A stretch of 64,000 nucleotides of DNA, from the NCBI GenBank assembly GCA_024349245.1, contig JALDNG010000408.1, positions 1 through 64,000 of the forward strand, written 5' to 3'. Below are positions 39,985 to 51,483 of this stretch, one piece after another. The notes below the pieces were generated by a model, which did no database searches, was not told where the DNA came from, and saw nothing but the letters and a program-made list of their open reading frames with translations. Made by a program: the position numbers and the translations under genes. The first letter of the stretch is position 1, and the number at the start of each line of letters is the position of its first letter. Origin of the DNA: Neodontobutis hainanensis (taxonomy: Eukaryota; Chordata; Actinopteri; Gobiiformes; Odontobutidae).

Positions 39985-40597
39985 CTAATTATTATTTTTA
40001 TTCCCATTGTTGGATATTTTGGAAATATTTCAATATAAAAATACTTATATTAAATTCTTAATTTTAAAATAACTTAACAAATTTTGTTCAACAAGAATAT
40101 AAAAATTTTTTATATTATATGCAAAAATAGATTGGTGAAAGCTAATTAAATTTAAAATAATTTTAATTTTTGAGTAAAATATTTTTATATTTAACTCAGT
40201 ATTTTTATTGAAAGGTGATATATTTTTAATATTTTCAAAATTATCTTCAAAAAATATATGAAAAATAATGAATATTTGTTTTAACCATTAAGAAAGACGA
40301 AAATTATTTTAATGTGAAAATCAGTTAAACAAATATGTGATAATTTATTATTTGATGAAAATAAATTTCAGTAAATATGGATATCTTTCAAAATGAGGAA
40401 TAATTTATTCATGAAATGAATTTACGTCAATCAAGATTTAAATTCGATGATTTTTACAAAATAATATTCCAGTTTTATCATACAGATATATATTTCTGAT
40501 AAATTTTGTATTTTAATTCACATTTAATTTTTAAATTATTTGTTTTAAAATTTTTTAATATGTTAAACAAAAATGATTGAAATTTTAAATATTTTAC

Positions 40598-40633
40598 TTT
40601 TGATGAACCAGCATGTTCAGCGTAAGTTGGTTT
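40598..40633 (-). CDS. Micro-exon D, unit 1 (36 nt)
   Basis: Minus: CAAATAATAG, 36 nt, GTAAAATA. It reads KPTYAEHAGSSK and aligns with NPTYADIAHFPSTSS in unit 3 (PTYA, then an acidic residue, then Ala). Three codons shorter, with phase 0 kept. Confidence 0.65.
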
Positions 40634-40868
40634 CTATTATTTGTTGAGTATGCGTGAATTTATGATAAACAGATTTACATCTACAAATATATACAGTTTA
40701 TAATAAATTTAAATAAAATAATGTTTTTAATTTAATTAAAATCTTTTATCGTATTAATCATGCAAACAGAAAAATAAAATATATTCGATACTACCATGAT
40801 ACATCTTGAAATAAATTTTTAAATTATTCGAATTTAAAGTTAAAATTTTTTAGAATTATTTAAATTAC

Positions 40869-40929
40869 AATTTCTTCAGGTGAACCAGAAGTAGATCCTA
40901 CATTTTCCAGTCCCTGATTATAAATATTA
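40869..40929 (-). CDS. Micro-exon A, unit 1
   Basis: Minus: the only AG is in GAAACGAG, followed by 61 nt and donor GTAATTTA. The frame reads SNIYNQGLENVGSTSGSPEE and ends in Ile, parallel to unit 2 (S.IYNQ...NV.ST...P). Adding the AG of the Ser codon gives 63 nt, the length in unit 2, but the base before it would not be an AG, so the acceptor here is doubtful. Confidence 0.55.
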
Positions 40930-41829
40930 CTCGTTTCATATCATATAAAAATTTTGAAAAAATTGAAAATTCAAAAATAGGTACATTTTTATTATCGAAA
41001 TTATTGAAGAAATGGAGTTTATTTATTTTACCAACAAATAAATGATTAAAATCTACATGTTCAATGTAGATTTGTCAAAAGAAGTCATTAATGATGAATT
41101 TTAGTTAAAATTTTATTATAGATTTATTTCAGTATAAGCATACGATAAATTTGTTCTTGATCTGATCAATAATTTAAATATTCTTATAAAATAATATTAT
41201 TTATTTAAATCTGATAACATAATAAAATTATAGTTGAATTTGGATAAATTTAGAAATAAAAAGAATAATAATATGATTTCTAATTATATTTCATCAAGGT
41301 AGAATTTTAATTCATTACATCTGTGTTTAAATCAAATATTAATTAACAAAACATGTTGGATAAATAATGAGGTCTGATATTAGATTAAATTATTGAATTG
41401 AAGATACATTAAAATATTATTTGCCTATTTTATAATGTAATTCTTATTTTATACTTTATTTTTCTTATATTGATAAAGTTTATTTTATAATTAAAAGTTG
41501 TAAAATGGAAAACATGTTTTTAAAAGTATTGAAAACGAATTTGCAGTAGAATTAAAAAAAAGATTTTTTAAAAAGGTTTTATTTCATTAATAAAAATCGC
41601 GAGATGAAAATGTATAAAAAATATAATATATAAATATGTATTCGATATTAACATATGATATTATATTAATTATTTGATGAAAAACTGCTTTTTTTTCAAC
41701 CTATATATATTTTAGTTAACTTTATTTTTAGATTTTAAGTGAAATTTCAAATCTTTTCATTGTTTGACTTTTATATTAAAATTATTCAATTAAACTCGCA
41801 GATAAATATGTCAATTTTATATAACTTAC

Positions 41830-41868
41830 GCCTGAGTGTGTAATTGAGGCATAAATAGATTCTTTAAC
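41830..41868 (-). CDS. Micro-exon C, unit 2 (39 nt)
   Basis: Minus: TTTTAATTTAAG, 39 nt, GTAAGTTA. Phase 0 gives VKESIYASITHSG. In another frame it reads MPQLHTQ, matching the end of exon F (PPSQLHTQ) at the DNA level, so C and F may share an origin. Confidence 0.6.
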
Positions 41869-42130
41869 CTTAAATTAAAAATATTTGTTAAAGATTAAAA
41901 TATAAAATTATTTAATATTTTAACAAAATTGTTTATTTATCATATTATATCTTCATTTTTTATTTATAAATTTATAATCTATTTTATTTAAAAATAACGA
42001 TTATAGTTAGAATACTAATATTTTCTAGAACAATCTATAACTTTATTATTTCTTTGTTTAATATTGATTTAAATTATTATTAAAATGTTTTATCTTAATA
42101 ACATATATTTTAGTCTATCATTAAAATTAC

Positions 42131-42175
42131 AGTAGCCTTTTTTCCTTTAGCACCGGAAGATTGTTTTTTTCCCCT
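42131..42175 (-). CDS. Micro-exon B, unit 2 (45 nt)
   Basis: Minus: AATAATTAG, 45 nt, GTAATTTT. It reads RGKKQSSGAKGKKAT. The final GCTACT codons before the donor are shared with unit 3 (VAT). Basic and probably disordered. Confidence 0.65.
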
Positions 42176-42802
42176 CTAATTATTATTTTTATTCACATTG
42201 GTGGATATTTTTGAAGTATTTCAAAATAAAAATACTTATATTAAATTCTTCATTTTAAAAATAATTTAACAAATTTTGTTAAACAAGAATATAATAAATT
42301 TTATGTTATATGAAAAATCGAAAATAGATTGGTGAAAGCTAATTAAATTTAAAATAATTTTTATTTTTAGAGTAAAATATTTTGATATTTTATATAGTAT
42401 TTTTGAAAGGTGATAAATTTTAATATTTTGCATTATTTACATTACTTTCAAAAAATATATGAAAAATAACGAAAAATTTGACTTTAACCAAAAAGAAAGA
42501 ACGAAAATTATTTTAATGTGAAAATCAATCAAACAAATATGTGATAATTTATTTTTTTATGAAAATAAATTTTTGTAAATATGGATATCGATCAATATGA
42601 TGAATAAAATATTCATGATATTCATTTATGTTAATCAAAATTTATAACTGTGCATTTTTTCATTTTATATATTCCTGTTTAATCATAAAATATATTTAAA
42701 CAAATTAGAATTTTAATTTACCTTTTATTATTAAATTAATTTGGTATTTAAATTTTTTTAATCGGAGTAAAACAAAAATGATAGATATTTTAAATATCTT
42801 AC

Positions 42803-42845
42803 ACTTGACGTAGATGGGAAATGCAATATCCGCGTAAATCGGATT
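42803..42845 (-). CDS. Micro-exon D, unit 2 (43 nt, damaged?)
   Basis: Minus: CAAATAAAAG, 43 nt, GTAAGATA. It starts NPIYADIAF like unit 3, but two bases (CA of a CACA) are missing in the middle, so the exon is not a multiple of three. Either this unit is decaying or bases were lost in assembly. Confidence 0.5.
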
Positions 42846-43082
42846 CTTTTATTTGTTGAGTATGTGAAAATATGAGAAACGAATTTACTTTCACACGTTA
42901 GGTTGTTGATGATAAATATGAATAAAAATAGAATTAATGAGTCAATTAAAAGAATCGTTTTATTGAAATAAGAATGCAGACAAGATTGAAAAAAAAATAT
43001 ATAATACTTTCGTCATATATTTTGAAATAAATATAAAAATAATTAAAATTAAAACATATATTAACTGAATGATTAAAATTAC

Positions 43083-43145
43083 AGTGCCTTGAGGATCAAC
43101 AACTGTGGAAGCAACGTTCTTTTGTGCCTGATTATAAATACTACT
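43083..43145 (-). CDS. Micro-exon A, unit 2 (63 nt)
   Basis: Minus: AAAATACAGAG then 63 nt then GTAATTTT. It reads SSIYNQAQKNVAS, TVV, DPQGT in phase 0. It aligns codon for codon with unit 1 and with the damaged unit 3 copy. Several overlapping AGs make the exact acceptor uncertain by 2-4 nt. Confidence 0.65.
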
Positions 43146-44019
43146 CTCTGTATTTTGTAAAAACATTTTGAAAAAATTCAACATTCAAAAATAGGTACAT
43201 TTTTATTATCGACATATAAGAAAAATGGAGTTTATTTATTTTACCAACAAATAAATGATTAAAATCTACATGTTCAGTTTAAATTGATCAAAAGAAGTCA
43301 TTAATGATAAATTTTATTAAAATTTTATAATATATATATTTCAGTATAATCATACGATAAATTTGTTCATGATCAGATCAATGATTTAAATATTCTTATA
43401 AAATAATATTATTTATTTAAATCTGGTAACATAATAAAATTAGCAGTTGAATTTGGATAAATTTAGAAATAAAAAAGAATAATAATATGTCTTCTAATTA
43501 TATTTCATCAAAGTAGAATTTTAATTCATTACATCTGTGTTAAAATCAAATATTAAAAAACAAAACATGTTGAATGAATAATGAGGTCTCATATAAAATT
43601 AAATCGATGAGTTGAAAATGCATATTTAATGTTTAAATCTTTATTTTAAACTGTCTTTATTTTTCTTTGATTGAAAAGGTTTATTTTACTTTCAAAAGTC
43701 ATAAAATGTAAAACATATTTTAAAAGGTTTTGAAAAACATTATATTTGATAGAATTTTTATTTTGTTAATATAACCGCAAGGTAAAAATAAAAAAAATAT
43801 TAATAGGTTTGGTCAACGATATTCGGATATTATATATTTTTAAAAAAATTATTTAATGGCAAACTAAGTTTTTATCAGCCTAAATAAATTTTATGAATTT
43901 TTTATGTTTTCATAAAACTTCAAATATTTTATTCAGTTAATTTTATATTAAATTTATTTATGTTCAAAATAAAAATATTTCTTGAAATATTAAACATATA
44001 TGACAATTTTATATCTTAC

Positions 44020-44058
44020 GCCTTTTATGGTAGATTGGGCATCACCCACTTCTGGACT
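44020..44058 (-). CDS. Micro-exon C, unit 3 (39 nt)
   Basis: Minus: TTAATTTTATAG, 39 nt, GTAAGATA. Phase 0 reads SPEVGDAQSTIKG. Same position, length and splice borders as unit 2, but many replaced residues; only Glu at position 3 and the final Gly stand out as shared. Confidence 0.6.
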
Positions 44059-44300
44059 CTATAAAATTAAAAATAATTAAAAATTGTGGAAATATCAAAT
44101 ATTATATACAAAAAAAATTATTAACAAAGTTGTATTTCTATCATTTAATTATTATAAATAAAATTTATAATATATTTTCATGAAAAATTACGATTATAGT
44201 TAAAATATAAAAATTTATTTTTCTTTTATGATATTGATTTTACAAAGAATTAAAATGTTTTATCTTAATAAGATATATTTATGTTTATCATTAAAATTAC

Positions 44301-44342
44301 AGTAGCCACTGTGCTTCTAGCAGAGAAAGGTGGTTCTTGTGT
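44301..44342 (-). CDS. Micro-exon B, unit 3 (42 nt)
   Basis: Minus: TAATTTTAAG, 42 nt, GTAATTTT. It reads TQEPPFSARSTVAT. It keeps the phase, the borders and the ATGTAATT end of unit 2, while the inner residues have changed from Lys-rich to mixed. Confidence 0.6.
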
Positions 44343-44973
44343 CTTAAAATTATAATTTTTATTCACATTGTGTAAATATTTTTTGAAGTGTTTCAATAAA
44401 AAAAATAAACAAATTAAATTCTCTATGTTAAAAATAAATTAAAAATTTTATTCAAAAAAAATTGTAAATATTATGATAAATATGAAAATCAATTCTAAAT
44501 GGGTTAAGCTAATAAAATTTATTATAATTTTAGGAGTCAAGAAAACGTTTTTTTATATTTTACACAGTATTTTTATTGAAAGGGGATAAATTTTAATATT
44601 TAGCATCATTAACATTACTTTTAAAAAATATATGAAAAATAACGAAAAATTTGTCTTTAACCAAAAAGAAAGAACGAAAATTATTTTAATGTGAAAATCA
44701 AAAAAACAAATTTATGATAATTTTTTTTATGAAAATAAATTTTGTAAATATGGATATCGATCAATATGATGAATAAAATATTCATGATATTCATTTATAT
44801 TAATCCAAATTTATAACTGTGCATTTTTAATTTATATATTCCTGTTTAATCATAAAATCTATTTCTGTTAAACAAATTAGAATTTTAATTTACCTTTTCT
44901 AATTAAATTAATCGGTATTTAAATTTTTTTAATCGAAGTAAAACAAAAATGATAGATATTTTAAATATCTTAC

Positions 44974-45018
44974 ACTTGACGTAGATGGGAAGTGTGCAAT
45001 ATCCGCGTAAGTCGGATT
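44974..45018 (-). CDS. Micro-exon D, unit 3 (45 nt)
   Basis: Minus: CAAATAAAAG, 45 nt, GTAAGATA. It reads NPTYADIAHFPSTSS in phase 0 and is the intact partner of the 43-nt unit 2 copy. Confidence 0.65.
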
Positions 45019-45259
45019 CTTTTATTTGTTGAGTATGTATGAAAATATGAGAAACGAATTTACTTACACACGTTATATTGTTGATAGTAAATATGAATAA
45101 AAATAGAATTAATGAGTCAATTTAAAGAATCGTTTTATTGAAATAAGAATGCAGACAAGATTGAAAAAAATATATAAGGTACTTTCGTCATACATTTTGA
45201 AATAAATATTAAAATAATTCAAAATTATAACATATATTTAGCTGAATGATTAAAATTAC

Positions 45260-45318
45260 AGTCTTCAAGATCAACAACTGTGGAAGCCACGTTTTTTTCT
45301 GCCTAATTATAAATACGA
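45260..45318 (-). pseudogene. Micro-exon A, unit 3 (damaged)
   Basis: Minus: CAAAGAG, 59 nt, GTAATTTT. The frame reads SRIYN, TAG, AEKNVASTVVDLED. The TAG stands exactly where units 1 and 2 have CAG (Gln), and the length is two short of the 61-nt equivalent. This copy therefore looks non-functional, or is skipped. Confidence 0.55.
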
Positions 45319-45470
45319 CTCTTTGTATTTTGTAAAAACATTTTGAACAAATTAAAACATTCAAAAATTTGTAAATTTTTATTCTCTATTTAAAAGAAAA
45401 AAGCGACTAAATTTATTTTATCAAAAAATCAATAATTAAATTATAGGTGTTCATTGTAAGTTTTTTTAAG

Positions 45471-46730
45471 AATTGTCATTTATAATGCATTTTTTGTAAA
45501 ATTAACAAATCGTATTACATTTATTGAAATTTGTATATAATATACGGAATAATTTTTTTAATTATATTTTCAAAAATTTATTAATATAACAAAAATATAT
45601 TTATATCAAACGAAAAACGGCTTTTTTATTTTCTTTAAAGTTATACATTTCGAGGTTTTACATTCATTTTAATATGTATTAAAAAATATGAAATTAATAT
45701 TTCGATCTACCATACGAAAATTTAAAATATATTTATTTTTGTAAATATAAGGGAAAACAATTTAATTTGTTTCAATTACTTAATAATACATTGGTAAAAA
45801 GAGAGATAAATAAAATTAGCCATTAATTTTTAAATATTACATAAGCATTTTATTCTTTTTATGAAAATGTTGTTCGATGTTCAAATTAAAAATCTTTGAT
45901 GATAAGGTAAGTCATACTTCAAAAGAACAAATCAACATTTTAGATAATGATTATATAATTCTTTACAAAATATATGAGAGAAATTTTATGAATTCATTTT
46001 ATCATTTTAAGGTATTTTGTATTTTTTCAATGAAGACATATTTTTATCGTTATTTAAACTAAATGTCGTATATGTAAATTTTTCATTCAACTATGATTCA
46101 GTTTTAAGTGTATGAGATGATATTAAATATTTCAAAATTAATTTTATATTTTTGAAGATGTAGAAATCTATAAAAAAAATTATTTTATCGTATTTTTATA
46201 AAATTGTAAAATCATATGAGATGAGAAACTCAAAAAAGCATAAATAACGTTTACATATATGCAGTTGTGATATAAACTATGAATTCTAATAACATTTATA
46301 AAACAAAAAGTAAATGATAATTAAATTTTGGGAAAATCATATTGTTGGAAATGAATAAACTGAATAATATTTATGAAATCAAATTCAGCATTTATAAATT
46401 TTTAAATTAACGAATTTTCAACATTTAAATGTAAAAAATATATTTTATGGGATATAGTTTGATAGATTTGGAAAATTTTAAAGAATTAAAATAAATTTTC
46501 TGAATTGTCATTTCTCAAAAGATGATTTTTTAAAAATTCAAAACATTGAGAAATCATATTAAAAAGATCATTTAAAATTATTAAAAATCGATATATTTAT
46601 ATTTAAAATCATACGTGTAAAACAAATATATCAAAAGAATATTTGTTTATTTGTAAATTTAATATGTATATCATATTAATTGCTTTATTTTAAAGGCAAC
46701 ATTTTTAATTAAAATTATTTTAAAATATAC
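45471..46730. other. AT-rich intron-like stretch
   Basis: There is no exon candidate here. A 61-codon plus frame at 45877 has background composition and is taken as chance. Confidence 0.4.
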
Positions 46731-46766
46731 TTGTCGAGTGCCTGTTGGAACTCGTTTTCTAATTAC
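46731..46766 (-). CDS. Candidate 36-nt micro-exon
   Basis: Minus: AAAATTTTAG, 36 nt in phase 0 (VIRKRVPTGTRQ), donor GTATATTT. A later AG would give 28 nt. It is basic, and its GC content stands well above the flanks. No paralogue is obvious. Confidence 0.45.
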
Positions 46767-47042
46767 CTAAAATTTTTTAAAATGAATTTTAGAGAATCAA
46801 GTAAATTTATTCAGATTAAAAATAAAGAGGATTCAATGAATTTATTGTTAAATTTAAAAGATTTTTATCTGTTAAATTAAAAAATATATGTTGATTTAAT
46901 ATGTGATAAAATTATAAAATTAACTTAGAGTTCATCGAAGTTAATCAATATTAACATTTATTAAAATCATTCAAAAGAAAAATCTTTGATGTAAAAAATT
47001 GATTCAATACATATTTTCAAAAAAATTATAAGATTTTATTAC

Positions 47043-47075
47043 CAAACGGGGCATTCTTTGAAATGCATCTCGAAC
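47043..47075 (-). CDS. Candidate 33-nt micro-exon
   Basis: Minus: TTAATTCAAG, 33 nt in phase 0 (VRDAFQRMPRL), donor GTAATAAA. Similar in size and Arg/Leu character to the candidate at 47726, suggesting a local pair. Confidence 0.45.
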
Positions 47076-47725
47076 CTTGAATTAATATTTGCAATAATTT
47101 ATGGAAAAAATATTATAATTATAAAAAAATAATAAAAATATTGTGATCGAATTTTTTAAAATTATTAATGAAATACAAAACACATTTCAAAAAAACGTAA
47201 GCATGAATAAACATTAATATTTTGTTGAATTTTTTTAAGTTATTTAAGTATATCATTAAAAATCAGAAGAATTGTAATTTATATGAAATAATTTTAACAA
47301 ATTTAAGATATTATAAAAAAACAAATTGAACTAATAATCAATATTTAAAAATTATTTTCTTTAAAAATTTTTAACGAGAATATTTTCATGTCTCGTTGGA
47401 GACAATAAAGAACACACTTTAAATAATAGTTTAAATATATTTCTAAATGAGACACCGTTTGACAAAACTTTAAACATATATTTGAGAAAAACAATTTAAT
47501 ATTGGTATCTTCATTGAAAGATCTATATTTAGTCTATGGGTATGTATTTAAATAAAATATGAGAAATGTTTTTTTTAATTGAGCTTGATAACATTGAGAG
47601 AAGAAATCTTTGTTAATCGTATACTTTTGTTAAAAATAAACGATTTTCAACAATTAAATTTTCTTTGTTATGATGATATATTTTCATTTAATATTCACAT
47701 ATATTTTTAATTCAAAAATAGTTAC

Positions 47726-47758
47726 CCTTTCATAAGCTCTACGAAGCAAACCCTTATT
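47726..47758 (-). CDS. Candidate 33-nt micro-exon
   Basis: Minus: GCTTATATCAG, 33 nt in phase 0 (NKGLLRRAYER), donor GTAACT. It has a good acceptor, an exact multiple of three and a GC-richer patch. Confidence 0.45.
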
Positions 47759-48620
47759 CTGATATAAGCACCGTGATTAAATAAATTTAATATTTTCATA
47801 ATATGTTTTATAATGTGATATAAAAATTGTTTTAATTAGAATTATTAATTTTATCTCAAAATATAGACACGTATATCTTAAATAAATAACACCTTAAACA
47901 GTTCGATGTTTAAGATTTTCAGTTAAAATCGACAACTTATCAACTGAGTTACACCTTGGGTAATAATAAAACTTAAAAAGCGTATGATACGTAAGATAAT
48001 GAATTTATAGTTTCAGTAAAAATATAACTAAAATGATTGTCTTAAAATATGGTTTTCTTATAAACTGTTCAAATAAATAAGTTTATGATCATATTATTTC
48101 AGAATTTATATATTTTATTCAATGTTTGAAATTCGTTAATAGTACAGCTTGAGGAGAGTTTGAGCCATCATTAACATATTTTATAGAATTTTTATTCAAA
48201 AGTGTTGATATATAAATGTTTCAGTAAAATACAAATTTTATAAAAACATTGTATTTACTTTAAATTTGGAAAATTCTTTCTTATTAACGAATATTTAAAT
48301 TTTGTAATCTTAAACTATAAACATTAATTTATTTGCATTTTTATAAACATCTTTTTTGATCAACCTAAACAAATTTGAATTTATTTATTCGTGAAAATAG
48401 TTTAAAAAATTTTTTACGTTTTCATCTTTTTCAAAATAAATCTCCAAAAAACTGTTAGTTACACAATTGAAAAATATAAAAACACAAATATAAGCGATGT
48501 GTATTTTTATATAGAAAACAATTTTATTCAATAAATCTTTTTTTGGATTTCAGTTATTTGTATTAGACGTGCACGATTAAAATTATTTTCAAATTTTGGT
48601 ATATTTTTATTTTCAGGTAC

Positions 48621-48656
48621 ATCATGAAAAATCTAATGGTTGAGTGGGACCATGAG
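48621..48656 (-). CDS. Candidate 36-nt micro-exon
   Basis: Minus: CCAATATAG, 36 nt, GTACCTGA. Two frames are near-open: SWSHSTIRFFM, and HGPTQPLDFS closing at a TGA next to the donor. The length fits the series, but the frame is uncertain because of a T5 run. A related-looking end (SNSPQA, donor GTACTA) lies at 48146-48172 without a visible acceptor. Confidence 0.3.
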
Positions 48657-49110
48657 CTATATTGGAAAAATATAACAATTAAATTTTCAATATTAAACAA
48701 ATTAAATTTTTATCATATTAATTTCAATGGCTTATTTTTACAATCTGAATGAACGATAGATATTATATGGTTTAAATAGGGTTTAATTTTAGTTATAACA
48801 AAAAAATGCCTCCTGCGAGTCATAATTTTCTTTAAATTCATTTCGAAATAATAAGAAAAAAATTGATTCAAAATAAAGGCAAATTTTATATATGTGAATT
48901 AAATTATGAAAATTACATCATTAGCATTAAAAAAAATAATTCGCATTTAATTCAATGAAAGTTATAAAATAAACTGAAAACATAAAGCATTTTTAAATTA
49001 ATTTTTAATTGATATTATTTTGGCTTATGTCAAAGTAAAAAAAATCATTGGACCGAGTATATTAATTCTTCAAATATCTGAAGATACAAAAATGTTAAAA
49101 CCAATTTTTG

Positions 49111-49130
49111 TATATATATATATATATATA
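49111..49130. repeat. (TA)10 microsatellite
   Basis: Ten uninterrupted TA dinucleotides. Simple repeat, probably length-variable. Confidence 0.95.
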
Positions 49131-49627
49131 AATTTTGAAATTGATAAATAATTTAAATGAAATTTTGAGGGTATTGTAATCGGTATAATGTCATTTATAG
49201 CTGATTGCAGAATATTTATTGCTAAATTTCAATAAAAATTTTAAAATATTGTTTTACGAATAATATATTATCATCATTTGAAAAAATTCCAATCACAATG
49301 ATAATATCTAAAATATTTTTATTATGTTTGTAATGAAATTTGAAACCTAGTATTTTTAATAATTATAAATAGTCATGTCGAATTTCAGAAGATAATTGGC
49401 AAATAAATAAGACAGTTAAGCTTATTTTTTTACTTAGAAGACAAAAATATTTTTTTAAACATATTGGTTACAAAATTAATAAATTTAATGAAGTGATAAG
49501 AGTTCTGATAAAATTTGCTTTAAACTGTATTGATCTGTAGCAAAATTAACAATTTTAGAAAAATATATTATTATCACAAAATTTTTTTATTTATCTAAAA
49601 TAAATCCAACAAATTTTTCGCTGATAC

Positions 49628-49659
49628 GGGTGTAGACGCTAAAGGATTTTCAGATTGAC
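49628..49659 (-). CDS. Candidate micro-exon related to type C
   Basis: Minus: ATTCAACGCAAG, 32 nt, GTATCAGC. It reads QSENPLASTP, similar to SENLLSQFTPST of exon C unit 1, including the CAATCTGAAAATC/AATCTGAAAATC DNA match. It is one base short of 33. Confidence 0.4.
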
Positions 49660-51483
49660 CTTGCGTTGAATATGTTTGATAAAATTTTCATATCTTGATA
49701 AAAATCATTTACATCATATGAAGACCATTTATAAAATTTGTGCCATGTTATTTGTCAACTATCATAGTCTTAAAATAATAATTATACAATTACTTAACGC
49801 ATAATTAAATATTTTTTTAAATCTTGCATCATAAAATAAGATTTAAAGTGATTGAAATCTTTCTACATTTTGAATAATTTAAAATGTATTTGTATAAATT
49901 CATAAAAACGCATATTTTTAAAATAGATTCTTATAAACCTTACTTCATAGACTCAAGAAAATGATAAGGTTTATAAAAATTATTTGACCATTATAAAAAT
50001 AAATATTTACAAAATTCTGATTATATTTTAAAAAATGTTTTTTTTAAAGAAAATTGGAATAATATTTGATAAAATCATATGATAATTGACTTTAAATCAA
50101 CCTAAATTTAAAATTAATTTTTTATTTCTATCAAAATCTGAAAAAAATGGATTTAGGATTTTTAAGTCAAAACGATTTTTCGATTTTTAATTATTCGAAA
50201 TTCATTTAATTAAGAAAAAAATACAATAAAATATATTATTCGTAAAATGTAGCCTTATTTTTGTAAATATATACAAATTAGAGGTTTTTTTGAGAGATAA
50301 AAAAAGATTGATACAATTTTTAAAATTAAAATTTCTTTAATTTCCCACTATTTGTTGTTTTTTTTCAAATAATAATATTAAAAAATTCAAAAATAAGAAA
50401 TGTACTGATAGTGTTGATATAAGCATGCCATATTGAGCGTTTGAGGCATTAAAAATTCTTATAAAATAATAAAATTGTTTTGATGTTTTTATTTTTATTT
50501 AATCATTAAATTTATTTCAAAAATGTAACATTCAAATAAATTTCAAAATTTTGAAAAATTGAATAAGAAATAAATTTTCTGTTCTTTGTTTAAAATATTT
50601 TATGATAAAGAAAAAGCATTAAAGTTTTAGAATTAAATTTTTTCATAAATAATTTAACTTATAAACATGTTTTTCATTTAGGATGTGAAATAATAAGCAG
50701 ATCGTATTGGAAACAAAAATTTTATGAAATCGGGTTTATGAAACGTCTGTTATTTAATTCGATTTTACTTGACATTTTACTGTTACCGAATTGTCGAATT
50801 TATAAAAATCATAAATTTTGAAAATTCCATGGATTATAAATGTGTTAAAAAAAACAAACCAAATAAACAGGAAAAATTATGATATTAAATTTTATTTTGA
50901 TTGAATATTATACTCGGCATTCTATAAATTTATTGAAATTCGAAAATTTTTCTTGAGTTTAAGGGATTTTCTCAGATATTTTTGAAAAATGAAATTAGCC
51001 AAAACGTAAGTTGATGATTTATATTTTCAACAAATAAGACAAAAAATCATTGGAACATTGAAAAATGTCCTCATAAGTAATTTATACTTCATATTTTATA
51101 AATGATAAAAATGAATTCTACAATTATTAAAATTCATAAACTTTTTAGTTATTTTTACGATTTAAAAAAATATTCATTCATATTAAAGGGCATCTTTGTA
51201 AATTTTATAAAAATATATTGAAAATTTTAAGTATAATTAATGTTAATAATTCATGATTTAGATCCAGTAAATGGGTATCAGTATTAAAGTTTCGCGGCAA
51301 TATTTTTTTACAAATCTTAATACAAACAATGAATTAGATTTTTATATTTTGAACAAAGAAAAAAAATAATTTTAAGATTATAATTTTAATTTGGGTTAAT
51401 TTTTATAAGGCTATCGATATAAAATTTTGGTAATATTTTACATCATATATTTTTTGTTATCAGTTTCATTCCAGTGTGTACAT
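49660..51483. other. AT-rich stretch, no gene seen
   Basis: Intron-like or intergenic sequence between the last C-like exon and the second long repeat copy. Nothing recognisable. Confidence 0.5.

Larger units (their letters stand above)
38930..45470 (+). repeat. Three tandem 2.2 kb units, each with exons C, B, D, A
   Basis: Three diverged copies, about 38.93-41.13, 41.13-43.34 and 43.34-45.47 kb, are marked by shared strings such as ATAATGAGGTCT at 39.17, 41.36 and 43.58 kb. In plus coordinates each unit carries candidate exons in the order C, B, D, A at matching offsets; on the minus strand the transcript order is A, D, B, C. Units 2 and 3 are closer to each other than to unit 1. Splice sites and exon lengths are largely preserved across copies, which is the main evidence that the exons are real. 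Confidence 0.85.

Noticed and set aside
47889..47957. tRNA-like fold on the minus strand (D-arm AACT/AGTT, GATTT/AAATC stem, T-arm-like AAACA/TGTTT around TCGAAC)
   Set aside because: The acceptor stem ends do not pair, the anticodon loop lacks T33 and the T loop is one base short. At most a decayed tRNA or chance.
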